Notes under the pieces: model-generated
Database searches by the model: none
Seen by the model: the letters and a program-made list of their open reading frames with translations, nothing else
Told to the model about the DNA's origin: nothing
Shown: piece by piece, positions 26,991 through 35,501 of the stretch
Numbering within the stretch: position 1 is the first letter of the stretch
How the letters are laid out: each line of letters begins with the position of its first letter
Translations under genes and position numbers: made by a program
Assembly: GCF_019931145.1 (NCBI RefSeq)
Contig: NZ_JAIOUV010000001.1
Coordinates: 434,001-498,000 of the forward strand
DNA from: Marinicella meishanensis
GTDB lineage: Bacteria; Pseudomonadota; Gammaproteobacteria; Xanthomonadales; Marinicellaceae
DNA: 64,000 nt
Direction: 5' to 3'

Positions 26991-28856
26991 ATGATGCCAT
27001 CAGCCACCTTTGAGTTCCGTTCATGGCCCAGGTCTGCGCAAGTGATCGGCTCAGTGCTGCTGGCCGTTTTGGCTGTGACCGCCTTGTTCTTGGTGGTCAA
27101 TGGTTTGGTTGAAAAGTTCGGGTCTATCAGCCCACTGAGCTCTGCAATCAATGCCTTTTGGTTTGAGCCCTTGGCGCTGCTGTTGTCTTGGGCGTTGCTG
27201 GTTGTGCTGTGTGCCAGGATCTTCCACGGATTTTTGTTGTTGGTGTTTTTGTATGTCTCGTTCATGCTGATCAACATCCAGATGACCCAAATTTTTGGCA
27301 CGGTGTTGTCGCCTTATGACCTCAAATATGCGTTCCAATTGTTGCTGGCAAAAGAGGTCTTATACAGCTTTTGGCACCTGCTTTTGTTGACCTTGGTGGT
27401 GGCTGGTTGGTTGCTGTATCGCATCTCAAAAGCACCGGCCAATCAATGGATCAAACGGCACCGGTTGAAATTGATCGCCATCTTTGTGGTGACCCTGGTT
27501 TCGGTGCATGCTTTGCGTGACGAAGTGACGGGGCTGTTTCGCCAGCAGTTCAACATGAAGGGTCAGTCGGTGCCATTGATTTTTTCAGAATACCAAGGCT
27601 TTTTATTCAGCTTTTACTACCAGTTGTTGAAGCAGCAGCCCATCAAGCTGCCGCCCGGTTATGGTGACCAAGCCATTCGTGACATCATCAACCAACACCC
27701 CAGTGATGCCGTTGACGACAGTGCGGTCAAACCCCACGTCATCATTTTTTTCATCGAAGGTTTTGCCGACCCATGGGCCATGGACATCAAGACCACACGT
27801 GATCCGATCCCTAATTTCAGGTCCATGCAGGCTGAATCAATTCACGGTGATGTGTTGTCACCTGAGCTGGGAGGTAAATCAGCCAATCCTGAGTTTGAGC
27901 TGCTGACCGGAATGAGCATGCGCTTTGTTCCAGATGGATCCATTCCCTACATTGACCACCTCCACCAACCGGTGCCCAGCGTGGTGCGGGTGTTGCAACA
28001 GCACGGCTACCATGCAACAGCCATGCATGTGGCAAGTTTGGCCTTTTTCAATTACCGCAAGGCCTATGCGCTCTTGGGTTTTGATGAGGTCATGACTTTG
28101 TATGGGCAAGCCGGGGTGGCCATGGACCCCATCAATCGGTTTCCGTCGGAAAGTGCTTTGGTGGCGGCCATCATTGATAAAACCACCCAGGCTGATTCGC
28201 CTCAATTCATCTTTTCATTTCCCAATTCCACCCATGGTTTGTGGGATTATGACCATTACTTGGATTCGTCACTGGATGTGGTTGATGTGGCGCTGGAAGG
28301 CGGTCAGAATCATTTGAAAACGTACATCAACGCCATTCATGCGGCGGATCAGGCCATCGGGGAACTGATTGATCATTATCGCCAAGCCGATCACCCCGCG
28401 GTCATTCTGGTGTTGGGAGACCACCAGCCCGGTCTGCCTGAATTCAGACAGGAAGCGGCGGTGAAATTGTTGCAGAAACTGGATCCCGGTTTCACTTTTG
28501 ACAACAGAAAGGCCCTGCGTCGGGCGATTCGCACCAAAGCGCTCAAAGCCGATAATGAATTCTATTTGTTGAACCACCAAGTGCCTTATTTCATCTGGAG
28601 CAACCAAGCAACAGCGCCCCAACGCATCAACACAAGCATGAATTTTTTACCGTCCCTGTTATTGGACACGGTGGCGGTGCCGAAGCCGCCCTTCTATGAA
28701 TTGTTGGATGCACTGCGTGACCGGTTCCCTGCGGTGGGTCGAACCCTTCCAGGGGCTGAGGAACGGGATGCCTTGTTAATGGACTACGAAATGATCCAAT
28801 ACGATGTGTTGCATGGCAACAACCACTACATGGACCTCACCGACCCCGACCGTTAA
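26991..28856 (+). CDS. LTA-synthase/OpgB-like sulfatase-fold phosphotransferase
   Basis: A 621-residue inner-membrane enzyme of the alkaline phosphatase/sulfatase superfamily. Five hydrophobic segments occupy about residues 15-180, then a periplasmic catalytic domain begins at HVIIFFIEGFADPW (metal-binding Glu). The nucleophile region reads GGKSANPEFELLTG, with Ser where LTA synthases and most homologues have Thr. FPNSTHGLWDYDHY and VILVLGDHQP supply the remaining metal ligands. Known relatives move phosphoglycerol or phosphoethanolamine from phospholipids onto lipoteichoic acid, periplasmic glucans or lipid A. In this Gram-negative context a phosphoglycerol or similar decoration of a surface glycan is likely. 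Starts immediately after the methyltransferase stop; ends with a 4-base convergent overlap with the next gene. Confidence 0.85.
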   Translation: MMPSATFEFRSWPRSAQVIGSVLLAVLAVTALFLVVNGLVEKFGSISPLSSAINAFWFEPLALLLSWALLVVLCARIFHGFLLLVFLYVSFMLINIQMTQIFGTVLSPYDLKYAFQLLLAKEVLYSFWHLLLLTLVVAGWLLYRISKAPANQWIKRHRLKLIAIFVVTLVSVHALRDEVTGLFRQQFNMKGQSVPLIFSEYQGFLFSFYYQLLKQQPIKLPPGYGDQAIRDIINQHPSDAVDDSAVKPHVIIFFIEGFADPWAMDIKTTRDPIPNFRSMQAESIHGDVLSPELGGKSANPEFELLTGMSMRFVPDGSIPYIDHLHQPVPSVVRVLQQHGYHATAMHVASLAFFNYRKAYALLGFDEVMTLYGQAGVAMDPINRFPSESALVAAIIDKTTQADSPQFIFSFPNSTHGLWDYDHYLDSSLDVVDVALEGGQNHLKTYINAIHAADQAIGELIDHYRQADHPAVILVLGDHQPGLPEFRQEAAVKLLQKLDPGFTFDNRKALRRAIRTKALKADNEFYLLNHQVPYFIWSNQATAPQRINTSMNFLPSLLLDTVAVPKPPFYELLDALRDRFPAVGRTLPGAEERDALLMDYEMIQYDVLHGNNHYMDLTDPDR

Positions 28857-29389
28857 AGGCTGGCGTTGTGTTTGATGTTGAATTCACCCAAGGCGGCCTG
28901 TAGGTTGACCTCGGCATCGATGGCGGCACAAAATTGGCTGAAATCCTGTGCCCAGTTTTCCAGGGAGAAGTCCATCTGCTTGGTTTTGTCTTTCAAAAAC
29001 ATGCGGATGTTCTCGTTGATGGTGTGACAGTAGTCGCGGGCGATCACCTGGGGATCGGTGGTTTTGTCCATCTTTAACAACACACCAGGGGTTTTGTAAG
29101 CACGCATGATGCCTTGGTTGATGCGTTTGACCAGGCTGTTGCAGGTGTCTTCTTCGTTGCGGGTCAAATGCACGTAAAACGCATCGTTGCCGTACTTTTT
29201 GTCCAATCGCCCCAGCAGCCATGCTAACCTATTGTCAACTTCGATGTGGTTGGGCGGGTAAGCAAAACGGTCGGCACCCAACAACCCAGTTCGTGACTCG
29301 TGCGCGGCGGTGAAATTGTGGATGTGTTGACACGCTTTTGCAAAGGTGGTTGATCCACACCGGCCGGTGCAGAGGACAAAAACATTCAT
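28853..29389 (-). CDS. Short P-loop sulfotransferase-like protein
   Basis: A 178-residue cytoplasmic protein starting at the ATG at 29389 (MNVFVLCTGRCGSTTFAKAC). CTGRCGSTT matches the 5'-phosphosulfate binding loop of PAPS-dependent sulfotransferases. HLTRNEEDTCNSLVKR fits the 3'-phosphate binding region (Arg/Ser). It is short for the family (usually 230-300 residues), with the C-terminal part compressed. The longer upstream frame of 68 codons is not protein-like and overlaps the divergent gene. Likely sulfates a glycan made by the neighbouring transferases; acceptor unknown. Confidence 0.75.
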   Translation of the reverse strand: MNVFVLCTGRCGSTTFAKACQHIHNFTAAHESRTGLLGADRFAYPPNHIEVDNRLAWLLGRLDKKYGNDAFYVHLTRNEEDTCNSLVKRINQGIMRAYKTPGVLLKMDKTTDPQVIARDYCHTINENIRMFLKDKTKQMDFSLENWAQDFSQFCAAIDAEVNLQAALGEFNIKHNASL

Positions 29390-29444
29390 AAAGACAATTG
29401 AATTCGCGGTTTCAGAAACGACAATATAACAAAAATCACCCAAG

Positions 29445-30371
29445 ATGAAAGACTTAAATATTCCGGAGTCAGAAAAAGCTCGGTTTGAACAAATGGTCAG
29501 GGCCCAGCCAGAGTTGCTGAGCTCGCGTGCATTGTTGGCGGCCTTAAAACCGCTGGCAAAACAGGTGATCAGTGACCCGCAATCACCGGACATTGGTCGG
29601 TTGATTCAAACCGCCCTGCGCCAGGAACAAGCCTACTCAGTGATTCGTCTGGGAGATGGTGAAATGAACCTGTTGGCCTATTCAAAGTATCCTGAGGTGC
29701 CTGAAGTCAGTTTCAAAACGGCGGTGGAGACCGTCAACAAACGGCAACACAGTTTCAAAACCAGCCGCACTTGGTTGTACCTGCTGGAAGAAATGATGCA
29801 TACCGCCATGTTGGAGTCTGATCTCATTGGCGTGTTGGGTTTGTGGCGGCCAGGTCCCTTGAGCATGGAACAATTCATCGACAGCATAGACATGAATTTT
29901 CGGGGCCGTTGGGGGCAGTGGATTGGCTTGGATTACATCAAGAAACTGGCTTTGAAAGGGGTGTTTCAGGAAAGGGTGTTGGCCCCCGCCCACCTGTATT
30001 TTGCGGTGATCGAACAATTGGACCAGTTGTTGGCATGTGCCGCCAAAACCTATTTGATCACCGATCAGTCTCCGGTGCATGATTTGTTGTCGAAACAACA
30101 TCCCGACGGCCACTTTGCATTGATCCAGACCCCCATTTCACCCCGTCCTTTGGTGAACACTGAGCCAGACTTCTTGTATAATGTGATGAGCCAACTGCCA
30201 CCTTGTATGAAAGGCACCTTGACTTTGGTGGGGGCGGGCCCGTGGTCCGAATTCTATTGTGGTTGGATCAAACGCAGAGGCGGCGTGGCTGTGGACATCG
30301 GCACCGGCTTTGATTTGTTGTTGGGCCATCAAGTGAGGCCCGTACATCGGAAAGTAAAACTGAACCTATAA
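29445..30371 (+). CDS. GT-D-type (DUF1792-like) glycosyltransferase
   Basis: A 308-residue cytoplasmic protein. The segment YSVIRLGDGEMNLLAYS near residues 64-80 matches the RxGDGE signature of the GT-D fold described for DUF1792 enzymes, where the acidic residues bind the metal and nucleotide sugar. The N-terminal 60 residues are helical. LTLVGAGPWSEFYCGWIKRRGGVAVDIGTGFD near the end resembles the SAF/GP-rich closing motif of the same family. In streptococci such enzymes extend glycans on serine-rich repeat proteins; here the cluster context suggests polysaccharide assembly. The gene begins 55 bases from the divergent sulfotransferase and is followed after 4 bases by a methyltransferase. Confidence 0.75.
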   Translation: MKDLNIPESEKARFEQMVRAQPELLSSRALLAALKPLAKQVISDPQSPDIGRLIQTALRQEQAYSVIRLGDGEMNLLAYSKYPEVPEVSFKTAVETVNKRQHSFKTSRTWLYLLEEMMHTAMLESDLIGVLGLWRPGPLSMEQFIDSIDMNFRGRWGQWIGLDYIKKLALKGVFQERVLAPAHLYFAVIEQLDQLLACAAKTYLITDQSPVHDLLSKQHPDGHFALIQTPISPRPLVNTEPDFLYNVMSQLPPCMKGTLTLVGAGPWSEFYCGWIKRRGGVAVDIGTGFDLLLGHQVRPVHRKVKLNL

Positions 30372-30375
30372 GCGC

Positions 30376-31071
30376 ATGAACAAACAAGACAAAAGCCCCA
30401 TCTCTCGGGTCAACAACTACATCGGCAACCTCACCAAGGAACAGATCGAAAACAAACACCACCGCGACAAGATTGGTGGCTTTTGGGAAGAATTGGGTCA
30501 ACTGCAAATGGATTTCATGAAAGCCAAGGGTTTGCGCGCTGAGCACCGCCTGTTGGACATCGGTTGTGGTTGTTTGCGCGGTGGACTCAAATTCATCGAT
30601 TACCTGCAAGCCGGGCATTACCATGGGTCGGACATCAATGAGTCACTGATCGAAGCCGGCAAAATTGAAGTGGCAGAGGCCAACTTACAAGACAAAATGC
30701 CGCAGTTGCAAGTCAGCAATTGTTTTGGCTTTGGTGAATTCAACACCACCTTTGACCGCATGATCGCTTTTTCACTGTTCACGCATTTGCACATGAACCT
30801 GATTCTGCAATGCTTGAAACATGCCCACCAATGTTTACATGATGATGGCCGCTTTTACGCCACATTTTTCATTGCCCAAGAAGATGTTCAAGAACGGCCG
30901 GTTGATGACACCCCTGGGAACATCATCACCCACTTTGAAATGGATCCGTTTCATTATTCGATGGCGGAAATTCAGATGATGGCCCAACACATTGGGTTTC
31001 AAGCGGCGCATGAACCGTCATTTGACCACCCCCGCGGACAATCCATGGTGTGTTTCACGAAGTCGGTCTAA
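30376..31071 (+). CDS. SAM-dependent methyltransferase with GCGCLRGG loop (paralogue 1)
   Basis: A 231-residue class I methyltransferase. The SAM loop is unusual: LLDIGCGCLRGGLKFIDYL at about residues 57-75, followed by YHGSDINESLIEAGK, where Asp would hold the ribose. FDRMIAFSLFTHL is motif IV, and DDGRFYATFF is motif V. The gene starts 4 bases after the GT-D gene, so both are cotranscribed. A second protein at 36.9-37.6 kb has the same GCGCLRGG loop and similar spacing, so the two are paralogues. Presumably methylates a sugar or a glycan end; no partner motif tells which. Overlaps the convergent acyltransferase gene by 17 bases. Confidence 0.85.
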   Translation: MNKQDKSPISRVNNYIGNLTKEQIENKHHRDKIGGFWEELGQLQMDFMKAKGLRAEHRLLDIGCGCLRGGLKFIDYLQAGHYHGSDINESLIEAGKIEVAEANLQDKMPQLQVSNCFGFGEFNTTFDRMIAFSLFTHLHMNLILQCLKHAHQCLHDDGRFYATFFIAQEDVQERPVDDTPGNIITHFEMDPFHYSMAEIQMMAQHIGFQAAHEPSFDHPRGQSMVCFTKSV

Positions 31072-32083
31072 AACGCCTCTTCAGCCAATCCTGAGCCGGC
31101 TTTTCGAAGCCATGAAAGACCAGCCAGGACAAACCAAGTACCACGGCCAAAAACACCGGAAACATCAGCAGCGGGGCCGCCACCAAGTGGGGTTTCATGA
31201 GCAGGATGATGGGGTAATGCAGCAAGTACATGGAGTATGAAATCTGTCCCAAAAAGTCCCCCACCTTGTTGTTGACCCAACGGTTACTGGCCGGCAATAA
31301 AAACACCCAAGAGACAAAGAACACCAACACCGCTGACCAGGTGGTGACCGAGTACCACAAGGTGTTTTGAGAGCCAGTGACTGCCGTGAAAATATTGGGA
31401 TACATCAACGGCAATAACAGCATACTCAGCAACCACCAATGGCTTTTGGGCCAATGGATCAAGCGGTGGTAATGGGCACCCAGCACCGCACCGGCCACAA
31501 AAAATGGCAAGGACTTGATGATGGCAAAGGTCAAATCATGTGGGCCCCAATTGACTGACAGGCTGGGCTGCCAGACAAAAACCACCAGGAGGACTGTCAC
31601 CACCAACAGCCAAAACAAGGTGGTGCGGTGTTGCATCAAATACCACAACAGCAAAGCCAACAGATAAAACTGAATTTCGACTGGGATGGTCCACAGCAGT
31701 GACTTACCGTGTAAAAAAAACAGGTGAATGGCCAGGTCACTGACGGAATCAACTTGGAATGTGAAACGGCTGTCAAAGCCGGTCACCGCGATGAACGAGG
31801 TGATGCTCACCAAGTAATACAAAGGCACCACCCTGGCGGCCCGGGCCAGCAAGTATTTTTTGCTTTCAAGCGAGTTGATTTCGCGGTGAAAGTAGATGTA
31901 TGCAATCAAAAAGCCGCTGAGCACAAAAAACACCATGACCCCCACTTGGCCACCACCCTGGCCCAACAAGCGATCAAAGATTTTAGAAGAGTTGCTGTAG
32001 TGGCTGACCAGCACCATCAAAGCCGCCAAGCCGCGAATGGTGTTCAGAACTTTCAACTCACTGACGGTGGCGTTGCTTTTCAT
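31055..32083 (-). CDS. Acyltransferase-3 family O-acyltransferase (OafA/NodX-like)
   Basis: A 342-residue multi-pass inner-membrane protein. It opens with LNTIRGLAALMVLVSHYS, where His is the conserved catalytic residue of the acyltransferase-3 family, followed by VFFVLSGFLIAYIY and the basic loop YLLARAARVVPLYYLV, both typical. About ten transmembrane helices follow. Family members move acetyl or other acyl groups onto sugars of O-antigen, capsule or peptidoglycan. No SGNH domain is fused, so another protein may complete transfer. It is the last gene of a minus-strand run that begins at 36327. Confidence 0.9.
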   Translation of the reverse strand: MKSNATVSELKVLNTIRGLAALMVLVSHYSNSSKIFDRLLGQGGGQVGVMVFFVLSGFLIAYIYFHREINSLESKKYLLARAARVVPLYYLVSITSFIAVTGFDSRFTFQVDSVSDLAIHLFFLHGKSLLWTIPVEIQFYLLALLLWYLMQHRTTLFWLLVVTVLLVVFVWQPSLSVNWGPHDLTFAIIKSLPFFVAGAVLGAHYHRLIHWPKSHWWLLSMLLLPLMYPNIFTAVTGSQNTLWYSVTTWSAVLVFFVSWVFLLPASNRWVNNKVGDFLGQISYSMYLLHYPIILLMKPHLVAAPLLMFPVFLAVVLGLSWLVFHGFEKPAQDWLKRRFRPTS

Positions 32084-32120
32084 GGCTGGGTGTTAAGCGG
32101 ATGAGGCGGGTTTGACATGA

Positions 32121-32939
32121 TCAAGCGGCGGCGGTGGGGTAAACCGCTTGGTGATGCTGTCCGATGGCCTGCAGGCGCTGCTGCAGCACAGCGAGTTCAC
32201 TTTGGTCATAGGCTTGGTTTTTATTTTTGGAGCGCAACGCAGGCAGTTGATGGCTGGATTGGCCCGTGATGCCCCGGAGCACGGCCTGTGGGTCGCTGAT
32301 CAAAGATTCATAGCGCACCAGAGTGATGCGGTCTTGGTGGCGGGCATATTGTTTGAAAAACCAATCCAAAATCAAAATTTGGCGGCCCAGCAAATCATCG
32401 GCCTGGGTGTCACTGGCGAATTCAGGGTGGTACTTTTCGGCCACCAGCATCTTGCCATGACTGACCGGAATGTCCAATGAGCGCCATGACATCAACACCG
32501 AAACCGGGTTGCGCACCACGGCGATGATTTGATTGTTTGGGTTGCGCAGCAAGGCAGCCAAACAAGCGGTGAATTGGGCGTTGGCTTTGATGATGAAAGT
32601 GGCATCGGCCAAATGCTTGGGCAAGTGCTCAAACACTTCCTGCTTGTCAACAATGATCTGGCCGTCTTGGCTGCGGTGGTAGTAATTGTCTGGCACCCCG
32701 GATTTGAATCGGCTTTGTTTGATGGGTACCGGCTGACCGGATTGGATGTCTCGGCGCAAGTCATCGATCTGCTGTTGCAGCTGTCGTTGGAAGGCATCGG
32801 CGTCCGGAGACTGGTCGCGGACTTGTTTCATCCACAGCGGTTCGCTGAAGGCCACGGCCGACAAATTGGTCGCCAGCAGTGAGGTGATCAAGCTGGTTCC
32901 AGATCTGGGAAGGCCGGTGATGAGGAGATTCTTTGACAT
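32121..32939 (-). CDS. PAPS-dependent sulfotransferase family protein
   Basis: A 272-residue cytoplasmic protein. LLITGLPRSGTSLITSLLA at residues 5-22 is the 5'-phosphosulfate loop, and IIAVVRNPVSVLMSWRSL near residue 140 is the 3'-phosphate motif (Arg and Ser). The ATG is preceded almost directly by the T-run of the terminator for the upstream gene, so its ribosome-binding region lies within that hairpin; see the terminator entry. Probably adds sulfate to a surface glycan. Lies 37 bases from the acyltransferase gene, consistent with one transcript. Confidence 0.85.
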   Translation of the reverse strand: MSKNLLITGLPRSGTSLITSLLATNLSAVAFSEPLWMKQVRDQSPDADAFQRQLQQQIDDLRRDIQSGQPVPIKQSRFKSGVPDNYYHRSQDGQIIVDKQEVFEHLPKHLADATFIIKANAQFTACLAALLRNPNNQIIAVVRNPVSVLMSWRSLDIPVSHGKMLVAEKYHPEFASDTQADDLLGRQILILDWFFKQYARHQDRITLVRYESLISDPQAVLRGITGQSSHQLPALRSKNKNQAYDQSELAVLQQRLQAIGQHHQAVYPTAAA

Positions 32940-32940
32940 G

Positions 32941-32970
32941 AAAAAAAGCCCCGATCGGAATCGAGGCTTT
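32941..32970 (-). terminator. Intrinsic terminator abutting the sulfotransferase start codon
   Basis: On the minus strand, arms AAAGCCTCGAT / ATCGGGGCTTT (one mismatch) surround a four-base loop and end in a run of seven T. The run ends one base before the ATG of the sulfotransferase at 32939. It closes the transcript of the exported protein gene 33001-33744, and readthrough would be required for that promoter to serve the sulfotransferase. Confidence 0.8.
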
Positions 32971-33000
32971 GTTTGATTTGATTCGAATTAAATCAATTCA

Positions 33001-33744
33001 TTATGGCGCTGGTGAACTACAAGGGCCACCGATGAAGGTCTGACGACGAGACTCATACTCATCCAAGAAGTAGGTGTCACCTTCGGTCACACGGGTACTG
33101 CGGTCCATGGAGCCCAAACGAGCACGGGTGATGACCGGCCAGTCAGCAATGTCCAAACCAGACAGGTCCACCACTGGGGTATCGGCTTCGCTGGTGGCGT
33201 TAACCCATACTTTCAAAGTCGCGGCAGTCAAGTCCAAGTCATACTCAACACGGGTAGGCTCGTCATTGATGGGGATGAAGTGACGGTTTCTCCAAGTGGA
33301 GATGTTTTTGTCACGAACCCACAGATCCAACTCATAACCGGTGTCGGTGTTTTGCAGTTTGAACTGCATCACGTCACCACTTTCACACAGGCCGCCAGCA
33401 CATTGGGCTTGGTGGAATTTCACTCGGCGGTTGGGGCCAGTGGTAGGCATGCCAACGGTGTTGGGATCAATACACATGGCTGCGCGGAAACGGGTTTCGT
33501 TGTTGGGCGAGCTGTCTTGTACGAAGTGACGGGTGTTTTGGCCACCGGTTTGTGGAACCACTTCCACTTCCAAACCACAAGCACCATCCATGGCAGCGCC
33601 AGTGGTCACGTTCAATTTGGTTAGGGGGTTGGTCACTGAAGTCCAAGCAGACAAGTTGCTGTTGTCACACGATGGTGCAGCTAAGGCGGCTGAACCGACA
33701 ACTGTCATGCCCAATCCCGCAATTAATTTAGTGAATTTATTCAT
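33001..33744 (-). CDS. Exported cysteine-containing protein, apparently strongly expressed
   Basis: A 247-residue protein with a clean signal peptide (MNKFTKLIAGLGMTVVGSAALA, then APSC). The mature part is beta-rich, has about six Cys placed for disulfides (SCDN, DGACGL, AAMCIDP, AQCAGGLCES, GGPCSS), and resembles a concanavalin-like sandwich (YELDLWVRDKNIS; TRVEYDLDLTAATLKVWVN). No catalytic residues recognised. It has its own strong-looking promoter with phased A-tracts, a GGAG ribosome site and an immediate terminator, unlike its neighbours. It sits in the middle of the glycan cluster and may be a secreted carbohydrate-binding or coat protein; that is inference. Confidence 0.7.
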   Translation of the reverse strand: MNKFTKLIAGLGMTVVGSAALAAPSCDNSNLSAWTSVTNPLTKLNVTTGAAMDGACGLEVEVVPQTGGQNTRHFVQDSSPNNETRFRAAMCIDPNTVGMPTTGPNRRVKFHQAQCAGGLCESGDVMQFKLQNTDTGYELDLWVRDKNISTWRNRHFIPINDEPTRVEYDLDLTAATLKVWVNATSEADTPVVDLSGLDIADWPVITRARLGSMDRSTRVTEGDTYFLDEYESRRQTFIGGPCSSPAP

Positions 33745-33775
33745 TGTTTCTCCGAATTATAGTTCAAGTTCATTG

Positions 33776-33836
33776 ATTATAACGCAAGGGGCTTTTGATG
33801 TCGGTCACTTTTTTTTTGCTTTTTTTCATTTTTTTT
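33776..33836 (-). promoter_or_regulatory. Strong promoter with phased A-tracts
   Basis: Minus strand: -10 TATAAT (33781-33776) and -35 CCGACA (33804-33799) with a 17-base spacer. Upstream lie three A-runs (33809-33817, 33820-33826, 33829-33836) whose centres are about 10 bases apart, which matches an UP element and an intrinsically bent segment. It drives the exported protein gene at 33744. A second TATAAT lies nearer the gene. Confidence 0.65.
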
Positions 33837-33846
33837 CAGGACCCGC

Positions 33847-34803
33847 TCAAAACGTGGTGCTGATCAGGTTGAACGCATTCATCAAAGCCACCCGTTCGGC
33901 CTCTATGGCATACACCGCAGTGGAGGACTTGGCGGCTTGGATCACCGCCTCGAATTCGGCAGGCGGCAGTGCCAACACCGACTTCAGGGTTTGGACCAAG
34001 GCGTCGTTGTCATAGGTCGTGACCCGACAACAGGCCGGATCCAATGAGTAAGACCGGTTGCCTATGCAGTCAGGGATGATCAAAAAAGATTCCAACATCA
34101 TCGCTTCGATGCCAGGGATGTAGTGTTCCTCAACCTGTTTGGGCAAGTGCAACGAGACCTTGCTGCGGGCCAGCAGGCGTTGGAACTCGGTTTTTTCAAT
34201 CCAGCCATCAATCACCTGTACCCGTCCGGCGAATGATTTGATTTGTTCATGGATGGCCCGGGCGGCGCATGGGTTTTTGTTGCCCACCACCAACACATCG
34301 ATGGTTTTTTGTTGAGCGGCTTGTGCCGCGGTGGGACAAATGCCCACCCCATTGGGCATGTATATGGTCACCCCGTCGGTGTTGGGGTGGTTGCGCACGG
34401 CATGAAACAGTTCTGGGCTGGGGCACAGCCTGATGGCATTGCGCGGCAAAAAATCAAATGACGGGTGGCCTGGGCGCGTGGCCCGGAAGTTGTTCACCGG
34501 TGAAATGATCGGTGTGGTGGCGGGAATGGTCCGGTTGGCAGCGTAACGGATCCAGTCTTTGCCTGAATTCAAAAACAACACATCCGGTTCAAAATCCAGG
34601 TCATCCAGGGTCGGCATCCGGTCAAATTCATGGAACCAGGGGATGTGTTCATCCCACAGGCTTTCGGCGTCAAAAAAGATGTGTGGTTGGTAGCCTGCAA
34701 TGGTCTGCACATGGCCGAAGAAGTCATGGGTTTTGTGGTGCGCGCCACGGACCACTCCGGGTCGGCCAAAATGCTGATAGAAGACGACGTTTTTCACTGG
34801 CAT
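33847..34803 (-). CDS. GT-B-like glycosyltransferase
   Basis: A 318-residue cytoplasmic protein. The ATG at 34803 is chosen because it lies 2 bases after the stop of the preceding sulfotransferase gene and begins a good N-terminus (MPVKNVVFYQHFGRPGVVRG). TIDVLVVGNKNPCAARAIHEQ near residue 170 is the start of the second Rossmann half. EEHYIPGIEAMMLESFLIIPD near residue 225 resembles the ExxGxPxxE-like donor-binding region of GT4/GT1 enzymes in degenerate form. Probably adds one sugar to the cluster's glycan. The longer upstream frame would overlap the neighbour and is rejected. Confidence 0.65.
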   Translation of the reverse strand: MPVKNVVFYQHFGRPGVVRGAHHKTHDFFGHVQTIAGYQPHIFFDAESLWDEHIPWFHEFDRMPTLDDLDFEPDVLFLNSGKDWIRYAANRTIPATTPIISPVNNFRATRPGHPSFDFLPRNAIRLCPSPELFHAVRNHPNTDGVTIYMPNGVGICPTAAQAAQQKTIDVLVVGNKNPCAARAIHEQIKSFAGRVQVIDGWIEKTEFQRLLARSKVSLHLPKQVEEHYIPGIEAMMLESFLIIPDCIGNRSYSLDPACCRVTTYDNDALVQTLKSVLALPPAEFEAVIQAAKSSTAVYAIEAERVALMNAFNLISTTF

Positions 34804-34805
34804 CG

Positions 34806-35501
34806 TCAAATCGCCTGGTCCAGCAGTTGCCGGTAAAGGGGTTTCAAAGCATCGGGACATTCGGCCCATCCGTATTGGCTTTGGTTGCGCAAAGCGGCTT
34901 CGAAGAAGGGTGCCGATTCATTCAACGCAAGACCAAACTGTTCAGCCATGCTGGCGATCTTTTGGTTGTAAGCGGTTTCATCTTCATCAAAGTTGATGAT
35001 GGGAAAGGCTTGCTTGGCATGGGTCTCCAACAAGCGCTGATTGTAAATCGACCACAAGGCCAGCCCTTGTTCCAATGGCACCGGAAAAGCGTCTCGTGAC
35101 AACAACGATTCAGCCACTGCCAAGGGGTGACGGAACGTGCCCATCAGTTGGTGGGCGGGTAAATGCGGTTGCCACAAGGGGTAAGTCAGCACCATGCGGG
35201 GGTCTTTGATGCCCCAAGGTTTGGGTAACTGGTCATATTTGGCCAGCACCTCCAACAAGCGGTTCTGATGTTCAGCAGACAGCGCCAGGGGGCTGCTGGG
35301 TGGCTGGTTCCAACTGCCGCCATGGGCTTTCAGAATGGCCTCATTGAGGCGGAACACCCAATGGTTTTCCTGGTTGCCTTTCTGGTTGTATTGGTTGAAG
35401 GTCGACACATTGCCCAAGTTCAGGCCGTAGGCAGCCAGACAACCGGTCAAACAACTGGTGCCGCTGCGGTGCATGCCAAGGATGATGAAAGCGTCAGTCA
35501 T
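34806..35501 (-). CDS. Sulfotransferase family protein
   Basis: A 231-residue cytoplasmic protein with the P-loop FIILGMHRSGTSCLTGCLAA at residues 5-24, diagnostic of the PAPS-binding sulfotransferase family, and LMGTFRHPLAVAESLLSRD near residue 115 as the 3'-phosphate site. Overlaps the upstream glycosyltransferase by 8 bases and is 2 bases from the downstream one, so the three genes are translated as an operon. It is the third such enzyme in 7 kb. Acceptor unknown. Confidence 0.88.
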   Translation of the reverse strand: MTDAFIILGMHRSGTSCLTGCLAAYGLNLGNVSTFNQYNQKGNQENHWVFRLNEAILKAHGGSWNQPPSSPLALSAEHQNRLLEVLAKYDQLPKPWGIKDPRMVLTYPLWQPHLPAHQLMGTFRHPLAVAESLLSRDAFPVPLEQGLALWSIYNQRLLETHAKQAFPIINFDEDETAYNQKIASMAEQFGLALNESAPFFEAALRNQSQYGWAECPDALKPLYRQLLDQAI

